Source: Triops longicaudatus (taxonomy: Eukaryota; Arthropoda; Branchiopoda; Notostraca; Triopsidae). From it: a stretch of DNA of 64,000 bases. Every line of letters starts with the position of its first letter. Position 1 is the stretch's first letter. A model generated the notes under the pieces. That model had not been told where the DNA came from. It made no database searches and saw only the letters and a program-made list of their open reading frames with translations. Of the stretch, positions 51,141 through 61,300 are shown one piece after another. A program made the position numbers and the translations under genes. Location: positions 1-64,000 of the forward strand of contig JAGQDJ010000068.1 in NCBI GenBank assembly GCA_022885665.1. Reading direction: 5' to 3'.

Positions 51141-51390
51141 CATCGTTATTTTGAACTGAAAATCGTAAAGACTGTATTGCTTAACAAAGATACATAGTGT
51201 GCTTTTCCCTTCACTGAATTATCTGTAGTATGGTCACTACAACGTGTGTATCACAAAGAGAACTACAAAAGGTGAATGACCCCATACTTTAAAGCTTACA
51301 TAACAATATTATAAAGAGGGCATCTTTTCAATACTGGAATTAAAACGATTTGCGCTTAATGAATAACTGGGTATTTAAAAAAATATACAA

Positions 51391-54300
51391 TTATTGATCG
51401 GGAATGTCGCCGTTTTGCATAACATTTGTTTCTTCAGGGACAAGTTGTTGCGGTGCTGGTTCTACACTATCCGACTTTGGTGCCACTTTTCGGTAAATTT
51501 TCTCCGTATTTTCAACGCGGCCTAGTAATCAAACACGATTTTAAAATTCAGATAAAAATGACAAATAAATTAACACGAAAGCAACGATTACCAGCTTGCA
51601 GGTCTAAAGTTCGTCCTTTAATACCAGGACCTCGACTAGGAGGAGAGAGCCAATTCACCAACGATCCTACTACTGGAATATGTCTCAACAATCCTTGCTG
51701 CCACAACTCTTGTTCACTTTCCTTCTGCAACTCTTCTTGGGCTTTTTCAATGCCTATGTTTATTGACAATGAAACAATCATCCAGATTATTGCTTTTGCA
51801 AAGAAAAAAAAAAAGAACACAAAGTCAACACACCTTGTCTGACTAAAATTGCCATGGTATTTAATGCTTGTTGGGAAGCTTCGAGTTCCAGACCAGCTCC
51901 TCTCACCAGTTGTGCCAATTCGCTTACATCCGTTTCTCTCACAACCATTCCAAATCGAACACAATATAAATGATCTTCTCCTTCACCTACAATAAATAAA
52001 ATCGATTTAGCAATATCCGAACTTCTGTCAACATATTATGTATATAATTTATAATTGACAAAATACCATATTTTCTAAAAAAATGAATAAATAAATAAAA
52101 GGGAACAAAAACCGCATACCAACAGAAAAGGCCGAATCGGTGCTTTTCAATTTTTCTACCAACTGAAAATTCATCAAGTTAATATCCTGTTTGGCTTGGT
52201 CCGTTAATTCCGCTGCAGGAATGTTCCGTACATGTTCAGGTAAAAAGCGAACTCCCCCCAACCCAGCCCAGCCCGGTAGCTCCACCCACTCCAGCTCCTC
52301 CATACTCTTGACTAACTCAGATAATGTAGACTTGTGTTCAACAGTAGCGTCCAAGACATCCTACGAATAGAACATTACTTTACCATTTGATTACGCTTTC
52401 TATGCCATACAAATTGTTGCTCCAAGCACTCAAGCAGGTTTTCCATGTCCTGCACAGCAATCAGGTTTTTGCCATCTAACGGGGAAAAGCGCAACGCATA
52501 GCCTTCATTTTTGACGTCCATAATTTCTAGCGTAATTTCGGGTACGGTGCGTTCCAACACTTGAGCCAACTGTAAACATACCACAGAAACTTAAATATTA
52601 AGTTAAAATAATTTTTACTAAATTTTACCCATAAATTCATGTCATCTTGATTACTACTGGCCTCAACAGGCACTTTGTACTGAAAGACAACAACAAGCGA
52701 AGGCAAGGATGATAAGGACAAGATTGGAGAGGGGTTCTTCGAGATGAGCTCAAGCAAATCACTGGGTGAAGCTTCTAAATCGGGAATTCGATGACTCTAC
52801 AAGAACAAAACTTCTCTATACTGATGTCTAAAAATTATACTGAAGTTAATATTACAATAAATTTCACATTCGGGACGCTGCTAAGCTTCTGGACCAAAGC
52901 CAAGGCCATTTCTATAGCGTTCTGCAATCGGGTCATGATACCTTCCATACCCAAAAACTAAAACGGGAAACAGTGTCACATTACTCTTTCTCTTCATTAC
53001 TTTCTCATTCTTTTCATTGTTAGAAAATAATAAAAACAACGGCATTGTAATATTACCTGAAGTGTGATCCACACCGGTACGCAGTTTCCGTTCAAGGCAG
53101 TGACTAAGGACAAAAGGCCTGAAGCTTTTAACAAACTTGATTCGCAACTCTGGTACAGTGTCTACACAACAAATTAATTTATTTAAAAGTTCTAAAAAGC
53201 GAGACTTGTTTTTTTCCTAAAAAATAATAATAAAATAGTTTATTACCAAATGAGGTAATCCTGGTACGCCGAGCCATTTACCAAAGTTGCAAGCGAGACT
53301 ATCGCTTACCCGTACTGTCTAAAATGGTAGAATGTAAGTAAAATTTTAACGCTAAGATCCGAATAATTCACACTCACTGGATTCAGGTTAGTCATCAAAC
53401 ACAAGGCCGCTAAGTCTTGTCCTTCTAAATGCAACCAGACATTATTTTGCTGACAAGTTTTTCTGACAAATGTCAAATCGTCCATCTGGCCTGTGGTATT
53501 GGATCCTATAATGTTAAAAATTTTAATAATGATATATTGTATTTTTTTTGTGGCGTTAAAACGGTGCCGATAGATTCTGTTTATTACCTAAACACGAAAT
53601 AACCATGACAGGTGTTTTGCGCGCCCCAATATCTTCCTGCAAAAGCTTATCCAGTAATAACTGGCTATCTTTTCCCGTATCGAATATTCGCAAGGAAGAT
53701 AATGGCAAACCTAACTATAATGATCACGAGCATTAAAGTATTAATTAAAGTTTTAAGGTACCTAAGTGTTCAAATGTTTTTTGGAAGCTTACCTGAACGC
53801 AAAGATAATGTCCCAGTGTCGGTTTGCAAGCCGCGCTGACATACAACGTCGGAGGTGACGTGTAAAGCGCTTCGTAACCGTCAGTGGCATATTTGGGGTA
53901 CTTGGACAAGAGCTGTAGCCGTGTAACTCTCAAAAGGCCTTCTAATGGATCTTCGTTCAGGAAACATGACCCTTCGTAAAATCTAACGTAAATCACTCGA
54001 TGAAAATACCTCTTTTTAGATTACGGTACGGCGCAAAGCCAATAAAGAGCTTACTTGAAGATGTTCAGGAGCCAGTCAGTGGTCTGTGACGTCACGTGAG
54101 CTAAAAATCGCCGTCTGACATCTAAGTCTAGGCCGGAAACATAAGCTGCGAGGCCGTGACTAGCTAACGAGGACTGTGTGAGGTTCTCAAAGTTGTAAAC
54201 AAACGGTTCTGGTCTATCTTTGCTCGCTATAGCTAAATATTTCTATATAATATGAATTATGAATTACAAAATAATCCACTGATTTTTAAAAATATTTACC

Positions 54301-54458
54301 TTCAAATTGGAGATTATTTCATCACCGTTTTTTCCATTTCCACTCAAAGCTTCTACCGTTTCTTCTTCCTCTTCTTCGCCAGTATCCGAATTAAACGCGT
54401 CTAATTCAGACAGCATGCTTTTCGCAGTTTCGTCGACGTTTTTTAAGGAATTTTCCAT
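51391..54458 (-). CDS. PDXDC1: PDXDC1 homologue (PLP-dependent decarboxylase-domain protein), 14 exons
   Basis: Exons (5' to 3') 54458-54300, 54242-54055, 53982-53793, 53714-53588, 53505-53378, 53318-53247, 53161-53057, 52957-52868, 52796-52629, 52569-52411, 52360-52120, 51986-51834, 51753-51592 and 51521-51391 join in frame to 690 residues (human about 788). The N-terminus is acidic (six E in a row). The decarboxylase-like body includes TLYVSAACKPTLGHYLCVQLGLP and WLHLEGQDLAALCL. The C-terminal hallmark is EKAQEELQKESEQ followed by GLLRHIPVVGSLVNW. At the position of the group II decarboxylase NPHKW lysine it reads NFGKW (K278). PDXDC1 has no established reaction. The 50-nt intron 52410-52361 uses a GTATGG donor; a closer donor would leave an implausible 23-nt intron. 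Confidence 0.93.
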
Positions 54459-55721
54459 GTCTAACAAACCCAATTTTCTCTTTACTTAGCTATCGGCAAC
54501 TTCAAAAACAATAATTAAATAAAAAAGGCTCACAGATTATTTATCATAATTAAATGTATCAACTAATAAACAAAGAAGGTTAACTAAGGTACGTTAAATA
54601 ATCACAAAATACTTACCGGCTTATTTGAAAAAGAAACTAAAACTTTGGCCTATCCCGTTGTTTCGTATATAAATGACTGCGCTGTACCACCAACAAAACA
54701 ATCAGCAACGTGGCAGAACCAGGAACGCAAAGCGAACGACGAACTGTTCATTATCGAACGTTGTGTCCTTATCTGCAAGCTCATATGCACGCGATTACAA
54801 GCTCGAGCGAAACACTCGCAATTTTACGATAGAATGAGCTCATTTAAAAGCGGCTGTTAAACTTAAGAGACAGCCTTCTGGTATTACCATAGAGCATAAA
54901 CAGAAAGAACGCAGAACTTAAAACGACAGCTTGTAATCCCAACTAACCTGATAAATTAGCCTTTTATTGTAACTATGAAAAAAGGTGAGTTTCGTGTGAG
55001 GAAGATTGATACCTGGGAAAATACAGGTAGCATGAGGTTAACGAGGGTTTCAGTCTATGAACGATAGTTTTAGGAAACTGAACACTAGTATTTTCAGTCG
55101 AACCCTGATTTGTGCGAAACCGCTTATAAGAAGATTGCTTTGTACCCAGTTCAATTACGTATAGGGTCGAAATATTACAGGAAATGTCTAGATAATTACA
55201 ATTGTATAGGGCTTGTATCATTTTACACATGTACGATAGAATAAACTGTGTAAATATGAGCTGTATAATTACACCGGCATAAATATTTTTCTTTTTCGAT
55301 AGTGATATTTGATTGTGATGTAAAAAAAGATGTTACTGAAACTAAAAAAAAAAAAACAGGCAAATTTACAACACAATCTGCACGAAAGCAGCTTCAAAGT
55401 TCCGTAAAATGAACTACAAGGAAACAAATGCTAGAGTGTTGTTAACGCGGGTCAATGTGTGGCGTAAAATATTGAAAGAAGTTCATGGCTTTCCACTCAA
55501 TTTGGTAGCTTCGCTTATTAAGTTGAGTTTCTCTAGCAAAGTCCGTTGCAGGAAAAAATCAGGCATCAATACTTGTCTAATTTTATGTTTTTACCCCTCA
55601 AAGCGTCCCTTCTCCCACAAAACTCAATCTTAATGGGAAATAGAGCAAAAAGCCCATATGTGAAATTGACCACATGTGTTCGATAAAACTGTATTGTTTT
55701 TTCTTCCTTTTCGTTCTCTAA
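54459..55721. other. Intergenic region between ACBD6 and PDXDC1
   Basis: It contains the upstream region of PDXDC1 and the 3' flank of ACBD6, both minus-strand genes. No gene is recognised; short plus-strand frames have no family features. Confidence 0.6.
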
Positions 55722-56423
55722 TCATGCTAAACTCCCCAACTCTGCGGGCGTGACACCATCATTATCCCGCACAGTCGCATCTGCTCCTTTGGCCAAAAGC
55801 AGTTTCTGGCAGTCTACATGGCTGCACGAAACGGCATAATGCAAAGGAGTTTGCCCTTCGTCATCCCGCGCGTTGATCTCCGCACCGGCTCGGATCACCG
55901 TTTCCAATAAAGCCACATTCCCTCTGTCTGCCGCCCAGTGGATCAACTGCATTCCATTTTCATCCTTGTCAAACACATAAGCCGGATTTTGCCTCAAAGA
56001 TCCAGCGACTTTCTCCAAATTGCCATCCTTGGCCCAGTCAAACACTGTTTTATCCGCGTCGGCAATCACCGCGTCAGTATTGGCAAGGCAACTCACGCTG
56101 ATACCCAGGGCTTCTGTTTTGGGCAGTCTCGGTCCCGTTTCTGCTTTATTGATATTAGTGTGCCAATCTGGACGGATGGAAGTCACCAATGCAACATAGT
56201 CAGCTTTGGCGGCATCCTGAGCAGTTCCTTTCAGCTTGGACCACGCTTCCCATTTGTGCTTGCCAACAAAGTCGAAAAACCCAGGCCTAGACACGTTGCA
56301 GTCTCCCACTGTGGCTTGCTTGAATAGTCCATACAACTTTAACATGGTATCGTTATCCAAATTGGACAAGGTTGTCACAAACTTGGTCGCTTCGTCGAAA
56401 ACTTCTTGGTTAGTTTCCTCCAT
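55722..56423 (-). CDS. ACBD6: ACBD6 homologue: acyl-CoA-binding domain plus ankyrin repeats, intronless
   Basis: A single uninterrupted frame of 233 residues starting at the ATG at 56423; codons upstream lack an ATG. The acyl-CoA-binding domain is at about 8-88 with LYGLFKQATVGDC (30-42), GKHKWEAW (54-61) and Y76, the usual ligand-contact positions. Two to three ankyrin units follow (about 154-230: NGMQLIHWAADRGN, EGQTPLHYAVSCSH, DGVTPAEL). Human ACBD6 has this architecture and binds long-chain acyl-CoA to support lipid metabolism and protein N-myristoylation. The C-terminus stops soon after the last ankyrin unit. Having no intron is notable beside genes with 4-14 exons. It starts 123 nt after the SLIRP-like stop codon on the same strand. 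Confidence 0.9.
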   Translation of the reverse strand: MEETNQEVFDEATKFVTTLSNLDNDTMLKLYGLFKQATVGDCNVSRPGFFDFVGKHKWEAWSKLKGTAQDAAKADYVALVTSIRPDWHTNINKAETGPRLPKTEALGISVSCLANTDAVIADADKTVFDWAKDGNLEKVAGSLRQNPAYVFDKDENGMQLIHWAADRGNVALLETVIRAGAEINARDDEGQTPLHYAVSCSHVDCQKLLLAKGADATVRDNDGVTPAELGSLA

Positions 56424-56545
56424 TTTGTTGGTCAAGAAATGAAAAATTTTGCTTAAAATTTTATAGTTCTTCACTACTAAGTTTTTACTACGGTTCCTTT
56501 TACGTTCACAATACTTGAAACACGTGAGCTTGCGAGGAATTTAGT

Positions 56546-56551
56546 TTTATT
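56546..56551 (-). terminator. AATAAA polyadenylation signal overlapping the SLIRP stop codon
   Basis: The hexamer includes the TAA stop of the SLIRP-like gene (GAATAAAAC). Cleavage 10-25 nt later would leave about 100 nt before the ACBD6 ATG. Confidence 0.55.
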
Positions 56552-56810
56552 CAGTTGTATTGCCGGTGGGTTGAATATTGACTGTTTGTCCTTCAACGGT
56601 GTGAGTGGGATGCGTCAAAGCTTTGTTGTATCCTTCCCGGGTAGCGAAAACGACAAAGGCATAATTGCGGCTCATGCCGGTGTTCTTGTCAAAGATGACA
56701 TTGGCTTGCGCCACGGCACCAAACTGGGAAAAGTACTGGCGTAATTCGCGGGAACCGACCGTCCAAGCCAAATTGCTGACAAACAAGCGACCAGCGGAGC
56801 GAGAAGCCAT
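56547..56810 (-). CDS. SLIRP: SLIRP-like small RRM protein, intronless
   Basis: An 87-residue protein made almost entirely of one RNA-recognition motif: RNP2 LFVSNL (9-14) and RNP1 RNYAFVVF (48-55), followed by HTVEGQTVNIQ. Size and the FxxFG...DKxTG pattern fit SLIRP, which stabilises mitochondrial mRNAs with LRPPRC. A clear mitochondrial targeting peptide is not visible, so another single-RRM protein is possible. Its ATG is 20 nt after the METTL23 stop codon, and the stop codon overlaps AATAAA (minus strand, 56551-56546), so the 3' UTR must be very short. The context CACCATGG is strong for initiation. Confidence 0.75.
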   Translation of the reverse strand: MASRSAGRLFVSNLAWTVGSRELRQYFSQFGAVAQANVIFDKNTGMSRNYAFVVFATREGYNKALTHPTHTVEGQTVNIQPTGNTTE

Positions 56811-56830
56811 GGTGCTTAGGAATATGTGAT

Positions 56831-57887
56831 TTAAGCTTTACGGATCTCGAAGAGTTGAATGGAATGGTCCTGCGTCAGTTCCGCGATGTCCACTAAATGG
56901 TCGGAAAGAAAACGTTCTAAATAAATCGTCTGACACACCAAGTTCCACTTGTACAGCAAAGGCTCAATGGTCCAATCGCCACTGCGCTCTTTGTAGGCGC
57001 AAAGAAAACGAGCGTTGGGATTTTTATCCAATAAAAACGACACCTAACAATTTCGCGTATCTTTAATTTTTTCTCTGAAATTAAAATTTAAGGTACTTTT
57101 CTATTATACTCCCCGTGGACTTTTAGGTTCAGTTAAATTACGTTAAAATAGCTTGAATTTTCCCGCTAGAGAACCTGGAAGTCCACGGGGCGTGTATTAG
57201 ATAACGCCAAATGTATTTTTTTTATTAATTTACTGTAACTAAAACGGCCTCAAAAATGTTTGGATCGTAAAAACAATCAGAACCTAGGACCAAGTCCACC
57301 GGTTGCAAATTGAGCAAAGAAGGCTCGAACAATCCCCAGGTTATGCCAATTATATCGACCTAATTATGTCAAATTTACTTTTTTATATTTAGGGATATTA
57401 CGATAATGTGAAAAACCTGCCCTAGAAGACTGTTCGCTTCTACACTTTTACGGCAGTTATCTAGGCAGCGTTCAAGTCGTGTGCAGTCGGAAAGCGTGAC
57501 TTTAGCGCCACACTTGGCTGCAACAATGCCTGGCAGTGAGGTACCAGCTCCGATTTCCAAGACTTGTTTTCCTGGCAATTGCGACCGTTGAGTCCATAAA
57601 TACCACGCTAAGACAGGTGCACAAGGCCACGTGTACATGCCATAGCTAGCATGTAATTGCTAAGGGACAAAAACAGTTTTCAATAAACACAAACCAAACC
57701 ATGCCAAAAGCAAACCTCAGAACACGAACAGCAAGCAAATTACGCAACATGCATGGGAATAATACCTTAGCACAAAGGATTATCTCACCTCTGGAATAAT
57801 AACTTCCAAATCTTCGGTAGAATTGGTAGAATCGGCAAACCTGAACTTTTTTGGGGTGCTTTCCACCACAACTTGCACGCCTTCCAT
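56831..57887 (-). CDS. METTL23: METTL23 homologue (SAM-dependent methyltransferase), 4 exons
   Basis: Exons 57887-57789, 57659-57417, 57359-57234 and 57043-56831 join in frame to 226 residues (human 190). The order is KKFRFADS, then the signature YGMYTWPCAPVLAWYLW, SAM motif I VLEIGAGTSLPG (66-77) followed by AAKCGAKVTLSD, GITWG (118-122), SDCFYDP (141-147) and ERSGDWTIEPLLYKW near the end. METTL23 belongs to the seven-beta-strand methyltransferases and is reported to methylate arginine in histones. The ATG directly follows an acceptor-like tttacag, so a non-coding exon or a trans-spliced leader may precede it. The intron before the last exon carries a perfect-ended foldback element. SLIRP follows after 20 nt on the same strand. 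Confidence 0.9.
57105..57196. mobile_element. 92-bp foldback element inside a METTL23 intron
   Basis: The ends are inverted repeats of about 26 bp: left core CCCCGTGGACTTTTAGGTTC (57111-57130) against right core, reverse-complemented, CCCCGTGGACTTCCAGGTTC. Only two mismatches occur in the 20-bp core, and both ends begin with TA. It is a minimal MITE or a large hairpin within the intron. Confidence 0.6.
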
Positions 57888-58381
57888 CTGTAAATCCTAT
57901 TTATCGATAGATAGGGGTATCGAAGACATATCGCGATACCTAGCCTGGGTTCGATATATGGATTTAAACATTTCCGCAGAGCGGCAATTTTGCCTCCAAC
58001 CACCCCGTAAAAAAAAGTGGAGGGAAAAACTTAAGAAAAGACTAGCGTACGTGCACGTTTAGCATGTCACGCAAACACTGGGTAGGTAACATTATGAGAG
58101 AGAAAGTCTACAAGAAATGTAATAAAGGATGCCTATATTCGGTGGGAGAAAAAAATTAATCTCTTGTATTACTCGCATCTTCCTAACAAGACGCAAAAAA
58201 TCCTCATTAGTCCGTCAACCGTATGTCAAACATATGCAATATCTATTTGCCTCGTTTTTTAATAACGATTTGCTTAACTTTATTAAGAAATCTTTCGTAC
58301 ATTAAAAAAAAAAAAACTTGAAACAGTATCGCTGCGGAACATTTCGAAATCACTCTGATCACAACGGGCTCGTTTGGCTGT
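57888..58381. other. Short intergenic region between DNAAF5 and METTL23
   Basis: This 494-bp gap holds the METTL23 promoter or leader and the DNAAF5 3' end. No gene is recognisable. Confidence 0.6.
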
Positions 58382-61300
58382 CTACGACGCTACACTTATC
58401 TTCGACAGGGCTTCTGCACGCCATTACATGTTTGACATTGTTAAAAGAAGTTAGGGCAATTTTTATTTCGTATGCCGTATATACCTTCCACAGCAGCTCG
58501 CGTTTTTTCATCTGGGTCGTTCAGATACACGGCCATTTTAAGTTGAACTTGCTGTAATATATCAGAGCTTTCAGTAACGCTACAAATCTTGGCCGCAAGT
58601 TGGGCTGCTCGGCAGCGAACATCTTCGTTGACGTCATCGAGTCTCCCCAGTACAGCTATATGTGGGAACGGTTATTCTCTTCAAATATCTTTAAAAGGTA
58701 TTTTTGAATTTTACCTTTAGTCAATTTTGTTAACACATCTTGTGAAATTGTGCAACGGCCTACTAACAATCCAGCAAGCTGGCACGTCAGTACTCGCGTG
58801 GGAGCTTGGTCATCTTCGAGCAAATTAAGAAGCAACGGCCAAATTTCGCGTTCATTTTCTTCGCAGGTGACCCATCCTTTCTCGACAGCTGCTGCTAAAC
58901 ATGACAAAGCTGCTGTTCGCAGGATCGAAGCCGTTTTGCCCGCCCGCCACTCCAAGTTCTTAAGCAATGGATCTGCAAAAAAATTACCCAAAAATGAGAC
59001 TTACAAAATGCAGATTCTCATATCGAGTTACCTTTTACGTTGCAACGCAAAGCTGGCATTCTCTTTATAATTGTGTTCAGGATACCCAATGCCTTGAGTT
59101 GCATCTCGGGTGTGCTTTTGATATCCAAACACCGTCTCAATTTAGGCCAAATTATTTCCAAGAACGTCACACTACCGAAACCTAATCGAAATTCATTACA
59201 GAAAATCAAGTTGCTAAGTTTGGCCCATAAATTGCAACCCTAACTTTTGCCTGACATGCACGCACTACAAATGGCTTCCACCTGTTCAGGCGAGTTGGCT
59301 AATTAGCTACGAAACAACAAAAGAAGGCAGATAAACTTTCGCAAAAAAAATAACGAGACATTTTTTGTACCCATTAAAACGAACGGAGCAAATTACGTTA
59401 GCAAGTTCGAGAATTTTGCGAGCCATTTTCGCTAACTAGGGCGTTTGTAACACCTACACTTACACTTACGTACATGTACACGTATATTACGTGCATTTGT
59501 ACACATGCATGTACGTGCATACATATATGTACACGAGGTAATATAAGAATGTACGAATACTATACATACACGGACGCACGCGTATGTGTATGTACATGTC
59601 GCTGTGTAATTTTTAAAGAAAATGCAGCTACTTTGCAGTAATGTAGATCTATAACAACTGATGTATATTAACTTTCAGAACTTTCAGTTCGATGTACAGT
59701 ATTACTGACAAACGCATTACGGTACGTGTACAAGGTCGTAGTGCAAAAGACAAACGCCCAAGGCCATAAAGTTTTGTCTACCCCAGTGATGTACTGTGCA
59801 GATGTGACACTGATGTGCTTCGGCAACAATGAAACTTATACATAGAAAAACCGCCCGTGTCGAAACTTTCCTTAAACTATACGACTTTCCAGCCTTTACA
59901 AGCAACGAGGCTTACAAGTTGAACCTGTAGTTTTCTCCGGGCTTGTGGAAGAAAAATATAACGGTAAAAAATAAGCTACGTACCGAGAACATCTAGTGTT
60001 CTGCAAAACACTAAGAAGGACGGTGAAGTTGCCGACCATTGATCGTGATGCTCAGGCAGCAAACGGATCACATCTCGTAGCAACTGATCGTTGTCCGTTG
60101 TTTTTGTGATCAGTTGCAATTGGCCTAGTTCAGTGCCGTTCGGTATAAACAAGCCAAACAGGACAAGGGAAAAACAGGACAAACGAAAACTGCTGAAGAT
60201 TTAAACCATACCGTTAAAGTCTAACGAAGCTTACCAAAGGCCATTTCTTGCACCTCTTCATTTTCCGAGAGACCAGCCAAGCTGAGGAGAATGAAAGCAA
60301 CCTTGTCGACGTTGCGACTGGTTCCAACTTGTTCGCTAATGCCCAAAATTTCTTCCTGCTCTTTCGCCTGCAAGTAAAACATAAACAAGATAGCTTTTCT
60401 CATTTTTTTTCCTACTCCTACTCTTTTCAAAACTTCTAGTTGAGTGAGTAGCTCCAACTTTTCTTTTTTCTCCACTCTACGCTTTTGAGTCGTAAACAAA
60501 AAGAGGAACAAGATATTACCTTTACCGTGTGACAAACACCTGGTACAGCTAAAATCTCGAGCAATTTGTCCAACGTCTCCATAGGCAGGTTCAATACCCC
60601 ATGCAAAGTTGAATTCAACGCCCTGAGAGCCGGAAAATTGTTTTCGCACGGTAAGATTTGCAGGAGAGAGTCGACAGCTTGGCTTTGGTACACGGCACCG
60701 ACCAACGTAGCCGTTTTATCCGCCTGGGAGATAAATAGCGCATGAATATTCATCTTACCACCACTTGCATGGCATCTACTCGCTTCGAAGTTGCTCTATT
60801 CTGAAACTATTAATAATAAGCCACGACAAGCCATTTCTGGAAATGAATTAAATCCTGACAATGCCCGAAAAATTACCAAATTACATTTAAAAATCTTTAA
60901 AGAATATTCATCGAGAACATAAATAAATAAATGGCACTTTAAGGACGTATGGTCTGAAATATTAACCATTCTCAATATTTAATTTTTCTCACAATACAAG
61001 TGTGCCCCAAGCTTAATAATTTATTTATTTTTTACCATGTTTAATTTAAAAAAGACGAGTTTTACCTTTTTTGCTTAAAGTATTCATTTAAAGTTATTAT
61101 TTACTTTATTCCACCAAACTTTTTCATTTAAATATCGTACAAACGCGGCGGCTGGCACTAAGTACAAACATAAAGTGCTAACATAACTAAATTTGTTAAA
61201 ACACAGGTAAGCTAGAAAAAGCAAAAGTTGGCAAGTCATTGTTTTACTTAAAAAAATAGCTGTATTTTGTGTTACTTCGAAATTAGCCATTACCGAGAAC

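Noticed and set aside
51391..54458. UDP-glucose:glycoprotein glucosyltransferase
   Set aside because: First impression from the acidic N-terminus; the joined exons clearly match PDXDC1 (GLLRHIPVVGSLVNW, WLHLEGQDLA).
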